From: Streptomyces abyssalis
Lineage (GTDB): Bacteria > Actinomycetota > Actinomycetes > Streptomycetales > Streptomycetaceae
Direction of reading: 5' to 3'
Length of the DNA: 64,000 bases
Assembly (NCBI RefSeq): GCF_001751365.1
Contig: NZ_LJGT01000039.1
Span: 80,145 to 144,144 of the forward strand
In this document: piece after piece, positions 18,624 through 27,985 of the stretch
How the letters are laid out: every line of letters begins with the position of its first letter
Position numbering within the stretch: position 1 is the stretch's first letter
The notes under the pieces: model-generated
The model's input: only the letters and a program-made list of their open reading frames with translations
Databases searched by the model: none
Told to the model about the DNA's origin: nothing
Translations under genes and position numbers: made by a program

Positions 18624-19820
18624 TCAGCCGGGGGCGTCTCCGAAGTCGGGGACCGCCAGCCGCTCCCCGCCACGCAGTGCCGACTCGTGCGCGACGATGC
18701 CGGGCAGCGTGTAGCGGGCGGAGACCCAGGCGTTGACGGTGGGCATCGTGCGCTCGTTCACGGCGGTGACGAAGTCGTCGGCGAGGAAGTGGTGGCTGCC
18801 CTCGTGCCCGTTGGGCGCGTGCGCGAACTCGCCCGGCAGCCGGGCGCGGTCGTGCACGGGCGCCGTGCCGGAGATGAACGCGTCCCGCAGTGCGGGCGAG
18901 ACGTCCGCGAGCGACGGGTCGTCGGCGGAGAGGGTCGGTACGGCCTGCAGATGCTCCGAGACATCCCGCACTCCCCCCTTGTCCTGCCAGAGGCTGACGG
19001 TGGCCAGCTGCTCGAAGCTGCCCTCGGTGCCGAAGAATCGGAACCGGGACTCCCGGATGTGGGACGGGTAACCGACACGTCGGAACTCGTTCGTACGGAA
19101 CGATCCGCCTCCCGCGACCTCGAAGAGCGCCGTAGCGTTGGAGAGGTCGTTGCCGAACTGGCTGACCTCCCGGTCGAACACGCCGTCGCCCCGCTCGTCA
19201 CGGACGCCGAGGGCGCTGACGCTCGTCGCGTACGTCTGCCAGGCGCCCAGCACCCCGCCGATGCTGTGTGTCGGGTAGAGCAGCGGCGGATAGCTCGCCG
19301 TCTCCTTCCAGCGCTCGCCGCCGCTGTAGCGGTAGGCGTCGTAGAAGCCGAGGTCCATGTCGTGCACGTAGTCGCCCTCGGCGTAGAAGAGGCGGCCGAA
19401 GCCCCCGTCGGCGATCTTCTCGCGGGCGTAGACGGTGGCGGGGTTGTAGTGGCTGGTCTCGCCCATCATGTAGGTCAGGCCTGTCTCCTTGACGGCCTCG
19501 ATGATGGCTGCCGTCTCCTCCTGCGAGACGGCCATGGGCACCGCGGAGTAGACGTGCTTGCCGGCGCGCAGCGCCTGCACGGCCAGCGGCCCGTGGGTCC
19601 AGCGCTGGGTGAAGAGGGCCACGGCGTCGACGTCCGATTCGAGCATGTCCTCGAACGAGGGCACGGTGCCCGCCAGTCCTTCCGCGGCGACGAGCCGCTC
19701 GGCGCGCTCCGGGAGCAGGTCCGTGACATGTACGGCGCCGACACCGGGGTGCAGCCGGAAGAGCCTTGCGAACGATCCGGCGAACTGTCCGGCGCCGACG
19801 ATTCCGATGGAGAAGGGCAC
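18624..19820 (-). CDS. Gfo/Idh/MocA-family oxidoreductase
   Basis: A 398-residue NAD(P)-dependent dehydrogenase. The N-terminal Rossmann motif is GIVGAGQFAGSFARLFRLHP, followed by the family pattern ALFTQRWTHGPLAVQALRAGKHVYSAVP in pieces (the GKHVYSAVP lysine region corresponds to the usual EKP-like catalytic motif, here SAVPMA). The C-terminal domain binds the sugar or cyclitol. It lies 58 bases downstream of the sugar-binding lipoprotein in the same operon, so it probably oxidises the imported sugar or derivative. ATG 19820 is well placed, about 3 residues before the beta1 strand. Confidence 0.9.
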   Translation of the reverse strand: MPFSIGIVGAGQFAGSFARLFRLHPGVGAVHVTDLLPERAERLVAAEGLAGTVPSFEDMLESDVDAVALFTQRWTHGPLAVQALRAGKHVYSAVPMAVSQEETAAIIEAVKETGLTYMMGETSHYNPATVYAREKIADGGFGRLFYAEGDYVHDMDLGFYDAYRYSGGERWKETASYPPLLYPTHSIGGVLGAWQTYATSVSALGVRDERGDGVFDREVSQFGNDLSNATALFEVAGGGSFRTNEFRRVGYPSHIRESRFRFFGTEGSFEQLATVSLWQDKGGVRDVSEHLQAVPTLSADDPSLADVSPALRDAFISGTAPVHDRARLPGEFAHAPNGHEGSHHFLADDFVTAVNERTMPTVNAWVSARYTLPGIVAHESALRGGERLAVPDFGDAPG

Positions 19821-19878
19821 GGGCGAAAACCTTTCCTGTGCGTGCCGTCGTTGATGAGAGCTCAGCTGCGCTGCTGGC

Positions 19879-21267
19879 TCAGTCTCTCTGCTGGAAGAGG
19901 AAGTTGACCTGCTTGTTCGTCTCTGTGAGAGAGCTCGCCGGTGAATCGCCCGCGTAGATCTCCTCCATGGTGGGGATCATGATCGCGGTGACGTCGGCGG
20001 AGTAGTCGGTCACCGGGAAGGAGAAGGTGGTCCCTTCCTCGATGTGGCGGGTGAAAGGCGTCACGTCCAGCCCGTTCTCGCGGTGGGTGGCGACGGCCTT
20101 CTTCGTGCCTTCGGGGGTGGCGGGGAAGACCGTCGCGTCCTTGCCCACGATGTTCTGGCACTCGTCGGAGGCGAGGAAGGCGACCCATTTCGCGGCGCCC
20201 TTCTTGTTCTTCGCGTCCTTCGGTATGGAGTCCGCGAGACCGCCCATCATCGAAGCGCGCTTGCCCGTGGGGCCCTTCGGGGTCGGCGCTATGCCCAGGT
20301 CGACGCCCTTGAGTCCGGCGAACGCACCGAGCTTCCAGGAACCTTCCGTGGCGAGGGCCGCCTTGCCCGAACCGAGCTGCACCTCCGGGTAGTTGGTGTC
20401 CGAGTAATCCTCCAGCGGGGCCATGTAGCCCTTCTCGGCGAGCCCGAAATACCAATCGATGGTCTCCTGGAAGCGTTTCTGGTCGTAGTTGTAGCGCTCG
20501 CCCCACGGGTTCTTGTCGGTGTAGCTCCAGCCGTTCGAGCCGGTGAAGGCGCTCCACTGTGTCTGTCCGTGGTTCTCCCCGCCGGCGTCGCCCGTGGCCA
20601 GGCCGTAGCGCTCGACGTTGTCCTTGTCGAAGCCGGGTTCGTCGCCGCGCTTTCCGTTCGCGTCGACCGTCAGCCTCGCGAGCACCTTCTCGAAGCTGCC
20701 GCCGTCCTTGGGGTTCCACTCCAGATCGCGCAGTTCACCGTCGCTGACGCCCGCCGCCCTGGTGATCTTCTTGTTGTAGAAGACGCCGACGGTGTCCCAG
20801 TCCTTCGGGGCGCCGTAGCGGTGGCCGTCGCGCCCCATCCAGGGCTTGGCGAGGCCCGGTGCGTAGTCCGACGCCTTGATGCCGCGGGTGGGGCCGAGTT
20901 CGTCCAGCGGGCTGAGCACGCCGATCCTCTCGTACTGCGGGAACTTGGCGACGTGGTTGGTGAAGGCGTCCGGCTGGGTGCCCGCGATGAAGCTCGACGT
21001 GAGCTTCGTCCAGTAGTAGTCCCATCCGATCTGGGTGATCTTCACGCGGAGCCCGGGGTTCTTCTTGTGGAACTCCCTCGCACACGCCTCGTACGAGGGC
21101 TGCTGGGCCGAGTCCCACATCCAGTACGAGACGGTCTTCTTGTCGCCGCCGGGGCCGGCTTGCGGTGCGCAGCCCGCTGCGGGAACGACCAGGGCCAGGG
21201 CCGCGAAGGAGGCCGCGCAGGCCATGGCGGACATGCGGCGCCGGGTGCGGCGTGATGCGGTGCTCAT
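19879..21267 (-). CDS. Sugar ABC transporter substrate-binding lipoprotein
   Basis: A 462-residue extracellular solute-binding protein (family 1). The signal is RRTRRRMSAMACAASFAALA with lipobox PAAGC, lipid-anchored Cys near residue 33. The mature part starts VSYWMWDSAQQPSYEACAREF and contains the usual KITQIGWDYYWTKLTSSF and AALATEGSWKLGAF ligand-cleft motifs. ATG 21267 has GGAGAG upstream; the frame continues far upstream but only as antisense/offset noise over the permease. It is third in a leftward operon: permease, permease, binding protein, oxidoreductase. The ligand is unknown, probably an oligosaccharide or cyclitol. Confidence 0.93.
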   Translation of the reverse strand: MSTASRRTRRRMSAMACAASFAALALVVPAAGCAPQAGPGGDKKTVSYWMWDSAQQPSYEACAREFHKKNPGLRVKITQIGWDYYWTKLTSSFIAGTQPDAFTNHVAKFPQYERIGVLSPLDELGPTRGIKASDYAPGLAKPWMGRDGHRYGAPKDWDTVGVFYNKKITRAAGVSDGELRDLEWNPKDGGSFEKVLARLTVDANGKRGDEPGFDKDNVERYGLATGDAGGENHGQTQWSAFTGSNGWSYTDKNPWGERYNYDQKRFQETIDWYFGLAEKGYMAPLEDYSDTNYPEVQLGSGKAALATEGSWKLGAFAGLKGVDLGIAPTPKGPTGKRASMMGGLADSIPKDAKNKKGAAKWVAFLASDECQNIVGKDATVFPATPEGTKKAVATHRENGLDVTPFTRHIEEGTTFSFPVTDYSADVTAIMIPTMEEIYAGDSPASSLTETNKQVNFLFQQRD

Positions 21268-21278
21268 CCCACTCTCCT

Positions 21279-22238
21279 TCACTTGATGCCGCTGAAGCCG
21301 ATGGAGTTGACGATGCGCTTCGCCAGCAGTGCGAACAGCAGGACCATGGGCAGCGCGGCGACGAACGTGGCCGCCATCAGCCCCGCCCAGTCGGTCCCGT
21401 TCTGCGGGGTCTGCGCGCGGAAGATGCTCAGCGCGACGGTGAGCACCCGCGAGCTGTCGCTGTAGGAGACCATCAGCGGCCAGAAGTACTCGTTCCACGC
21501 GGTGATGTACGTGAGGATGCTCAGCGTCGCGATGGGCGCCGTGGACATCGGCAGGATCAGCCGGAAGAAGACACGGATCCTCCCCGCCCCGTCGATGAGC
21601 GCGGCCTCCTCCACCTCGCTGGATATCCCGAGGAAGAACTGACGCAGGAAGAAGACGGCGAACGGCATCGTCATGAACACCATCGGCATGGTGATGCCGG
21701 GCAGGCTGTCCACCAGGCCGGCTTCCTTGATCAGCACGAAGTTCGGCAGGAGCGTGAAGACGGCGGGGATCATGAGGCCGCCCAGCACGAACCCGAACAC
21801 GGCGTCCCGCCCGCGCCAGCGCAGCCGCGCGAACGCGTAGGCGGCCATCGCTGCGAAGAGCACCTGGCAGAAGGTGACGAGCGTGGCGACCAGGACCGAA
21901 TTGGCCAGGTAGCGCCAGAAGTCGAGCGAGCCGCCGGCACCTCCCTCCGCGAGTGCCTCCTCGGTGCTCTGCAGTCCGAAGACCCGCAGGAACCCGCCGA
22001 GGCTGAAGTCCACCGGGAGCGGTGAGGCCGGATCCTGCGCGAGCGCGGTGTTCGTGGACAGGGCCGTCCTCAGCATCCAGTAGAACGGGAAGAGCGTGAT
22101 CAGGGTGATCACTGCCATCGCCGCCCAGGCGAGCGCACGCCCCCACGACAGGGGCCGTCGCTCACGCTTCCCGCGGGCCGGTTCCTCGCGGGGCTCCGCC
22201 CCGCCGCCGGTCCCGGTGTGCGTCATCGTTGCCGTCAC
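21279..22238 (-). CDS. Carbohydrate ABC transporter permease (MalG type)
   Basis: A 319-residue inner-membrane permease with six hydrophobic helices after a 40-residue cytoplasmic, Arg-rich tail. The EAA loop that docks the ATPase is visible as EEAALIDGAGRIRVFFRLILP near residue 200-220. MalG-type features are GLMIPAVFTLLPNFVLIKEA and the C-terminal NSIGFSGIK, close to the usual GAVKG-like end. The stop is 11 bases before the binding-protein start, and the gene follows the MalF-type permease by 16 bases, so translation is probably coupled. Confidence 0.93.
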   Translation of the reverse strand: MTATMTHTGTGGGAEPREEPARGKRERRPLSWGRALAWAAMAVITLITLFPFYWMLRTALSTNTALAQDPASPLPVDFSLGGFLRVFGLQSTEEALAEGGAGGSLDFWRYLANSVLVATLVTFCQVLFAAMAAYAFARLRWRGRDAVFGFVLGGLMIPAVFTLLPNFVLIKEAGLVDSLPGITMPMVFMTMPFAVFFLRQFFLGISSEVEEAALIDGAGRIRVFFRLILPMSTAPIATLSILTYITAWNEYFWPLMVSYSDSSRVLTVALSIFRAQTPQNGTDWAGLMAATFVAALPMVLLFALLAKRIVNSIGFSGIK

Positions 22239-22254
22239 TGCGGACCTTCCCTTC

Positions 22255-23169
22255 TCAGCCGAGGTCCGACCGGCCGGCGCGCATCAGCCGGTACTGCACG
22301 ACGGTTATGACGGTCAGTACGAGCATCAGGGCGACGGAGATGGCCGAGGCGTAGCCGAACTGCAGGCGGTCGAACGCGAGGTCGTAGATGTACAGCTGCA
22401 GCACGTTGGTGGCGTTGGCGGGCTTGCCGTCGGTGGTGACCGAGACCGTGTCGAACACCTGGAAGGACCCGACCACCGTGATGATCAGGACCAGCGACAG
22501 GACGGGCCGCAGCAGCGGCAGCGTGATGGACCGGAACATCCGCCACTCGCTCGCGCCGTCGACGCGGCCCGCCTCGTAGACCGTCGGCGGTATGGACTGC
22601 AGGCCCGCGAAGATCAGCAGCGCCGTGTAGCCCACGTGCCGCCACACGTTCACCAGCGCGATCGTCGGTATCGCCCACGAGGCGTCGCCGAAGAAGGCGA
22701 TCCTGTCGAAGCCGAGCAGTTCGATGACCTCGTTGCCCACGCCGAGCTGCGTGTCGAGGATCCACAGCCACACGATTCCGGCGACGACGTTCGAGACCAG
22801 GTACGGCGCGAGGACGATCCCCCGGAGGGCGGTCGAGCGGGTGAGCCGGTGCATCAGCACGGCTATCAGCAGCGCGACGACCGTCTGCACCCCGATGTTG
22901 ACCACGACGTAGTGCAGCGTCGCGCCCAGCGAGTCCCAGAAGACCGGGTCGTTGACGAGACGGCGGTAGTTGTCGAGCCCCACCCACCTCTCCGCGGAGA
23001 GCAGGTCGAAGCTGGTGAAGCTGAGATAGACGCCGCGCAGCGTCGGCCACACCAGGAAGACCAGATAACCGAGCATCGCCGGGGCGATGAACAGCAGGGC
23101 GGTACGGGTGTCGCCGGGAGCGCGGCTGCCCGACGGCGGGTGCGCGGTCGTCGGTTTGGTCACGGCCAC
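22255..23169 (-). CDS. Carbohydrate ABC transporter permease (MalF/UgpA type)
   Basis: A 304-residue permease with six hydrophobic helices; the first is TALLFIAPAMLGYLVFLVWP. The EAA loop reads YEAGRVDGASEWRMFRSITL. GTG 23169 is chosen because AAGGAGGT lies 6 bases upstream; the open frame reaches further, but across the promoter. It is the first gene of the leftward sugar operon. No ATPase gene is present here; in streptomycetes many such systems share the multi-use ATPase MsiK, which I infer for this one. The promoter overlaps a dyad that is a likely ROK operator. Confidence 0.92.
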   Translation of the reverse strand: MAVTKPTTAHPPSGSRAPGDTRTALLFIAPAMLGYLVFLVWPTLRGVYLSFTSFDLLSAERWVGLDNYRRLVNDPVFWDSLGATLHYVVVNIGVQTVVALLIAVLMHRLTRSTALRGIVLAPYLVSNVVAGIVWLWILDTQLGVGNEVIELLGFDRIAFFGDASWAIPTIALVNVWRHVGYTALLIFAGLQSIPPTVYEAGRVDGASEWRMFRSITLPLLRPVLSLVLIITVVGSFQVFDTVSVTTDGKPANATNVLQLYIYDLAFDRLQFGYASAISVALMLVLTVITVVQYRLMRAGRSDLG

Positions 23170-23221
23170 CGGCAGACCTCCTTGTCCGCTCGTCTTCAGG
23201 TGTGGCCACCTCGATGGACTT

Positions 23222-23252
23222 ACTTCTATGTGGAAGTTAATGTGGGTGTCAA
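23222..23252 (-). promoter_or_regulatory. Operon promoter overlapping an inverted repeat (likely ROK operator)
   Basis: On the minus strand TTGACA (23252-23247) is followed 18 bases later by TAGAAG (23228-23223), a plausible -35/-10 pair for the sugar operon about 60 bases ahead of its GTG. The -10 lies inside the inverted repeat ACTTC-N6-GAAGT (23222-23237). Blocking it would shut off the operon; the divergent ROK gene is the obvious regulator. Confidence 0.55.
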
Positions 23253-23370
23253 GGCGCTTCACATTGGAGATTCTGTGCCGGAACCGAGCATTCATAGTTC
23301 CGGACGGAACTTACCCGGCGGCTCGCCTAAGCTGAGACGCCACATCCAAGTACCGTCACGGAGGCTGCGA

Positions 23371-24564
23371 TTGAACGGGTCAAAGGGTTCGAACGGTCCG
23401 GGCGACCCGGGAGGCCCGGCCCCGATCTGGCCGCCTCTGACGCCCGCGGAGCGCGCGGTGGCCATCGAGGTGCTGACGAACGGCCCGACGTCCCGCAGTG
23501 AGATCGCCCGGCGCCTCGGCATGTCCGGCGGCAGCCTGACCCGCCTCGCGAAGCCGCTGATCGACTCGGGCCTGCTCCTCGAAGGGCTGACCCCGGTCGC
23601 CACAGCCGGGCAGGGGCGCCCCGGGCGGCCCCTGGACATCGTCACGGACCCGTGGCACTTCGTCGGTCTGAAGATCACCGGAGAGACGGTCTACGGAGTG
23701 GTCACCACGCTGAAGAGCACGGTGGTCAGGCGTGAGGACCGGAAGCTGGGGTCCGCCGAACCTGAGGCCGTCGCCGAGGCAGCTCACTCGATCGTGCGAA
23801 CGTTCGCCGAGGAGTTCCCCCACCTCGCGGGCATCGGCGTCGGTCTGGCCGGCTCCGTCCGTGAGCGGTCCGTGGCCGTCGACTCGCCGTATCTCGGCTG
23901 GAAGGGCGTGTCCTTCGCCCCGCTCCTGGAGGAGCTCACCGGGCTGCCGGTCGTGGTGGAGAACGACTTCGCCGCCCTCGTCGAGGCGGAGACGTGGTTC
24001 GGCTCGGGGCGTGGCCTCGACCGCTTCGCGGTCCTCACCATCGGCGCCGGCATCGGATACGGCCTGGTCATCAACGGTGAGCCGGTCCGTCCCTCCGACG
24101 GCTACCGCGGCACGGCGGAGCGCTGGATCCTCGACCCCAGCGGCCCGCTGACCCCGCACGGCGAGCGCGGCAGCGCCACCGCGATGCTCACCGTCCAGAG
24201 CATCGAGTACCAGGTCCGCGCCGCGACCGGCAGTACGGTCCGCTACGAGGAGATCCTCGACCTCGCCCGCCGGCAGGACCCGGCCGCGTCCCGCGTCATC
24301 GGCGAGGCCGCCCGCGCGCTGGGCATCCTCATCGCGAACATCTACAACTTCGCCATGCCGCAGAAGATCCTTCTCGCCGGCGAGGGCGTGGGACTCATGG
24401 ACGTCGCAGGCAGCGCGGTCCTCGACTCCGTCGACGCCCACCGGAATCCGCACTCCGATCCCGTGAACCTGGAGACGAAGGTCTCCGACTTCCACGACTG
24501 GGCACGCGGCGCCGCGGTGCTCGCCATCCAGGTACTCGTGCTCGGCGACGGCGCCGGCGGCTGA
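23371..24564 (+). CDS. ROK-family transcriptional regulator
   Basis: A 397-residue regulator. A MarR-like winged helix sits at about 20-85 (AIEVLTNGPTSRSEIARRLG then MSGGSLTRLAKPLIDSGLL), followed by an actin-like ROK domain (about 95-395). TTG 23371 is taken as start because of GGAGG at 23360-23364. In the ROK domain, ENDFAALVEAE and TIGAGIGYGLVING are recognisable. The zinc-binding CxCGxxGCxE motif normally following the GH histidine is absent: the region reads AERWILDPSGPLTPHGERGS with no cysteine. It is therefore probably a sugar sensor without kinase activity. It is divergent from the sugar uptake operon. Confidence 0.88.
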   Translation: MNGSKGSNGPGDPGGPAPIWPPLTPAERAVAIEVLTNGPTSRSEIARRLGMSGGSLTRLAKPLIDSGLLLEGLTPVATAGQGRPGRPLDIVTDPWHFVGLKITGETVYGVVTTLKSTVVRREDRKLGSAEPEAVAEAAHSIVRTFAEEFPHLAGIGVGLAGSVRERSVAVDSPYLGWKGVSFAPLLEELTGLPVVVENDFAALVEAETWFGSGRGLDRFAVLTIGAGIGYGLVINGEPVRPSDGYRGTAERWILDPSGPLTPHGERGSATAMLTVQSIEYQVRAATGSTVRYEEILDLARRQDPAASRVIGEAARALGILIANIYNFAMPQKILLAGEGVGLMDVAGSAVLDSVDAHRNPHSDPVNLETKVSDFHDWARGAAVLAIQVLVLGDGAGG

Positions 24565-24589
24565 CGGGGGACGACCGGTGACGAAGGGG

Positions 24590-24635
24590 GGCCGGCCGGC
24601 GGGGCACCGCTCGGAGCGCCCCGCCGCCGGCCGGC
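24590..24635. terminator. GC-rich hairpin terminator
   Basis: GGCCGGCCGGCGGGGC (24590-24605) pairs with the GCCCCGCC...GGCCGGCC arm ending near 24635, with a small bulge. It lies between the ROK gene and the convergent methyltransferase gene. Confidence 0.65.
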
Positions 24636-24675
24636 CACGGACCGCGCGGCGGTCAGCCGCCGGACCGCCGCTCGC

Positions 24676-26016
24676 TCACGCCGCGCGCCACTCCCGGGTG
24701 CGCAGCGGCAGGCCGGACGCCCCGTCGGGAGGCGTCCGGACCGCGAGGATCTGGTTGATGCCGATCCGGTTGTGCTCGAAGGCGAGCGCCGACGCGGCCA
24801 TGTAGAGCCGCCACACCCGCGCACGCCCGTACGAGGTGAGGCGCGCCGCCTCCCCGAAGGCCGCCTCCAGATTCGCCACCCAGGCACGCAGCGTCAGGGC
24901 GTAGTGCTCACGGAGCGATTCGAGGTCGCGCACCTCGAAACCGGCCTCCTCCAGCACGGCGACCGTCTGCCCGACCGGGGCGAGCTCCCCGTCGGGGAAG
25001 ACGTACGCGTCGATGAACTCGTCGACCTCGTACGCCGATTCGTCCGTCACCGGGCGGCGCCCGATCTGGTGGTTGAGCAGCCGCCCGCCCGGGCGCAGCA
25101 GCCCGTACAGGTCGTCCGCGTACAGCCGGTAGCGCTCCCTGCCGACGTGTTCGGCCATTCCGATCGAGGAGATCGCGTCGTACGGACCGTCACACACCTC
25201 TCGGTAGTCCTGGACGCGGATCTCGACGCGGTCCGTCAGCCCCTCCTCCGCCACGCGCTTGCGGGCGTACGTCGCCTGCTCCTGCGAGAGCGTGATACCG
25301 ACGGCGCGCACCCCGTACTCGCGGGCCGCGTGCAGCACCAGTGATCCCCACCCGCATCCGACGTCCAGCAGCCGCCCGCCCTTGCGGAGTGCCAGCTTCC
25401 GGCAGACGAGATCGAGTTTGGCGCGCTGGGCGTCCTCAAGGGTGGGCGTGGTGCCCGGAGCGGCGGGCTCCCAGTAGGCGCACGAGTAGACCATGCTCGG
25501 GCCGAGGACCAGTTCGTAGAAGTCGTTGCCCACGTCGTAGTGGTGACTGATGGCCTTGCGGTCGCGGACGCGGGTGTGCCGCACCCCGAAGCCCCTGCGC
25601 CGTTCCTCCGCAGGCGGCGCCGGCGGCGGCAACGCACCGCCGAGCGCGAGCAGTTCACGGGCGGCGGCACGCAGATCGGGATCGCGGACGCGGGCGAGGG
25701 CGGCTCGGACGCCACGGGCCGGAGGCTCCTCCTCGCTCTCGTTCCGCTCCCACATCAGGCCCGCGAGCCGTTCGAGAAGTCCGTACAGCTCGCCGTCCCC
25801 GTCGGTGTCGAGCTCTCCCGCCACCCAGGCGCGGGCCAGGCCCAGTTCGCCGGGCCGCCACAGGAAGCGGCGCAGCGCGCGGCGGTGGCGCACTCGCAGG
25901 ACGGGGGCACCGGGCGGGCCTGCCTCGCTGCCGTCCCAGGCACGGATCCGGACCGGGAGAGGCGCGCCGAGCATCCGTTCGGTGAGCGCGCTGAGTCGTG
26001 ACGCGACATCGGTCAT
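24676..26016 (-). CDS. Cyclopropane-fatty-acyl-phospholipid synthase-like methyltransferase
   Basis: A 446-residue SAM-dependent enzyme of the CFA synthase family, which adds a methylene from SAM across double bonds of membrane phospholipid acyl chains. Motifs are ISHHYDVGNDFYELVLG, SMVYSCAYWEP, LLDVGCGWGSLVLHAA (SAM site), GITLSQEQATYA and SSIGMAEHVG. The N-terminal 150 residues carry the variable lipid-binding domain. ATG 26016 has GGAGGTG upstream; the longer frame is not supported. It sits between two terminators and appears monocistronic. Close relatives may form other modified acyl chains. Confidence 0.9.
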   Translation of the reverse strand: MTDVASRLSALTERMLGAPLPVRIRAWDGSEAGPPGAPVLRVRHRRALRRFLWRPGELGLARAWVAGELDTDGDGELYGLLERLAGLMWERNESEEEPPARGVRAALARVRDPDLRAAARELLALGGALPPPAPPAEERRRGFGVRHTRVRDRKAISHHYDVGNDFYELVLGPSMVYSCAYWEPAAPGTTPTLEDAQRAKLDLVCRKLALRKGGRLLDVGCGWGSLVLHAAREYGVRAVGITLSQEQATYARKRVAEEGLTDRVEIRVQDYREVCDGPYDAISSIGMAEHVGRERYRLYADDLYGLLRPGGRLLNHQIGRRPVTDESAYEVDEFIDAYVFPDGELAPVGQTVAVLEEAGFEVRDLESLREHYALTLRAWVANLEAAFGEAARLTSYGRARVWRLYMAASALAFEHNRIGINQILAVRTPPDGASGLPLRTREWRAA

Positions 26017-26150
26017 TGCACACACCTCCATGCGGAAGGGGTGGAATCTCCGTACATGCAACACGATTGTCGTGCGGACCATGCCGCCTCACACACCCAT
26101 TTGTTCCTGCGTCACCTCACGGCAGCGCAGGCGCATGTGCGGGAACGACG

Positions 26151-26189
26151 AAGGGGGCGCCCGCCCCACGGATGGCGGACGCCCCCTTT
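26151..26189 (-). terminator. Hairpin terminator downstream of ndh
   Basis: AAGGGGGCGCCCGCC (26151-26165) pairs with GGCGGACGCCCCCTT (26174-26188) with one mismatch, in the gap between the ndh stop and the next leftward gene. Confidence 0.8.
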
Positions 26190-26255
26190 TCGCCGGGGCT
26201 CACCGATGTCTGTGCCACGTCGCGTGTCACGCGTGGCGCGTCAACGGGAGGTTCC

Positions 26256-27680
26256 TCAGGAGGCCCTGGCCTCTTCCCGGTCGCGGTTCGCCGCGGCCCG
26301 GCTCTCCTTGACCCGGGTCTTGCGCTCGGCCGCGGCCTCTTCCGTCGCACCGGCGGTCACCGGCGAGGCGGCCTCGTAGAACTCCTCGCGCGGGTGCTCC
26401 ATCGCACCGAGGGAGACGACCTCGCGCTTGAGGAACATCGCGAGAGTCCAGTCGGCGAAGACGCGGATCTTACGGTTCCAGGTGGGCACCGCGAGCCCGT
26501 GGTACGTGCGGTGCATGTACCAGGCGAGACGGCCCTTGAGCTTGATCCGGGCCTTGCCGAAGACGATCATCGCGACGCCCTTGTGCAGCCCGAGACCTGC
26601 GACCGCGCCCTTGTTGGCGTGCTTGTACTCGCCCTGCGGGAAGCCGCGCAGGCCGGAGATGATGTTGTCGCCGAGGGCCCTGGCCTGACGCAGGGCGTGC
26701 TGCGCGTTCGGCGGGCAGAACTCGCCCTCGCCGGCGGCCAGGTCCGGCACCTGCGCGTTGTCCCCGGCGGCCCACACGTGGTCGGTGCCGCGGACCTGCA
26801 TGGTCGCGTCCACGTCCACGTGTCCCTTGGGCCCGAGCGGCAGGCCGAAGCGGGCCAGCGCCGGGTTGGGCTTCACGCCCGCGGTCCACACGATGGTGCT
26901 GGAGTCGACCTCCAGGCCGTTGCTGAGCTCGACGTGCCCGCCGACGCAGGAGTTCAGCGAGGTGTTCAGATAGCACTCGATGCCGCGGCTCTTCAGGTGC
27001 TCCAGACCCCACTCGCCCAGCTTCGGGCCGACCTCCGGCAGGATGCGGGGCGCCACGTCGACGAGGATGAAACGCATGTCCTCGCGGCGGACGTTCGGGT
27101 AGTACTTCGCGGCGTCGCGGGCCATGTCCTCGACCTCGCCGACGGTCTCCGCGCCCGCGAAGCCGCCGCCGACGAAGACGAAGGTCAGCGCCCGGCGCCG
27201 TACGTCCTCGTCGCCCGTCGAGTCGGCCTTGTCGAGCTGCTCCAGCACGTGGTTGCGCAGGCCGATGGCCTCCTCAACGCCCTTCATGCCGATGCCGTTC
27301 TCGGCGAGACCGGGGATGGGGAAGGTGCGGGAGACCGCGCCCATGGCGATGACCAGGTAGTCGAAGGGCAGGTCGTACGCCTCTCCGACCAGCGGCGCGA
27401 TCGTGGCGACCTTGCTCTGCTGGTCGATGGTCGTCACCCGGCCGGTGAGGACCTCCGCCTTGGGCAGCACACGCCGCAGCGGAACGACGACATGGCGCGG
27501 CGAGATGCTGCCGGCAGCGGCTTCGGGAAGGAAGGGCTGGTACGTCATGTACGAACGCGGGTCGACGACGGTGACGGTCGCCTCGCCGTAGCGCATCTTC
27601 TTCAGGATGCGCCGCGCCGCGTACAAACCGACGTACCCGCCTCCCACTACGAGGATTCGGGGACGCTCCGTGGTGCTCAT
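26256..27680 (-). CDS. ndh: Type II NADH dehydrogenase (NDH-2)
   Basis: A 474-residue FAD/NAD-binding oxidoreductase that passes electrons from NADH to menaquinone without pumping protons, at the inner face of the membrane. The FAD motif RILVVGGGYVGLYAARRI is at residue 8, the second dinucleotide motif FVFVGGGFAGAETVGEVED near 170, and the C-terminal FAD contact VWAAGDNAQVPD near 310. The last 50 residues are charged and helical, more than in the shortest homologues. ATG 27680 fits the family start; the open frame continues upstream without support. A Rex-type operator lies about 300 bases upstream. Confidence 0.92.
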   Translation of the reverse strand: MSTTERPRILVVGGGYVGLYAARRILKKMRYGEATVTVVDPRSYMTYQPFLPEAAAGSISPRHVVVPLRRVLPKAEVLTGRVTTIDQQSKVATIAPLVGEAYDLPFDYLVIAMGAVSRTFPIPGLAENGIGMKGVEEAIGLRNHVLEQLDKADSTGDEDVRRRALTFVFVGGGFAGAETVGEVEDMARDAAKYYPNVRREDMRFILVDVAPRILPEVGPKLGEWGLEHLKSRGIECYLNTSLNSCVGGHVELSNGLEVDSSTIVWTAGVKPNPALARFGLPLGPKGHVDVDATMQVRGTDHVWAAGDNAQVPDLAAGEGEFCPPNAQHALRQARALGDNIISGLRGFPQGEYKHANKGAVAGLGLHKGVAMIVFGKARIKLKGRLAWYMHRTYHGLAVPTWNRKIRVFADWTLAMFLKREVVSLGAMEHPREEFYEAASPVTAGATEEAAAERKTRVKESRAAANRDREEARAS

Positions 27681-27985
27681 GCCATCGAGTATCCACCCGC
27701 ACCCGGGGGCGACCTCGTGAGGGGCTTCACAAGCATGGTCGCACCCCCTGCTACACTGCGCGGCCACGCACTGGAGCCGCTCGGGCTCCTGCTCCCCCGG
27801 CCGGAACCGCTGAGCGGTGATCCCCGCCGTGAGCTGCACTTATCGTCCGCTCCACGAGAACGGCGCCGAAGCCGCGCTCCGCCCTTCACATGGCTGGAAT
27901 CCGGCGTTCACAGCCGACCGCTCGCCTCACGGCCCCTTACGGGGCTCTCACAGGTGTGATGTGCGTCCGACGAGGCGGTTTTCCA

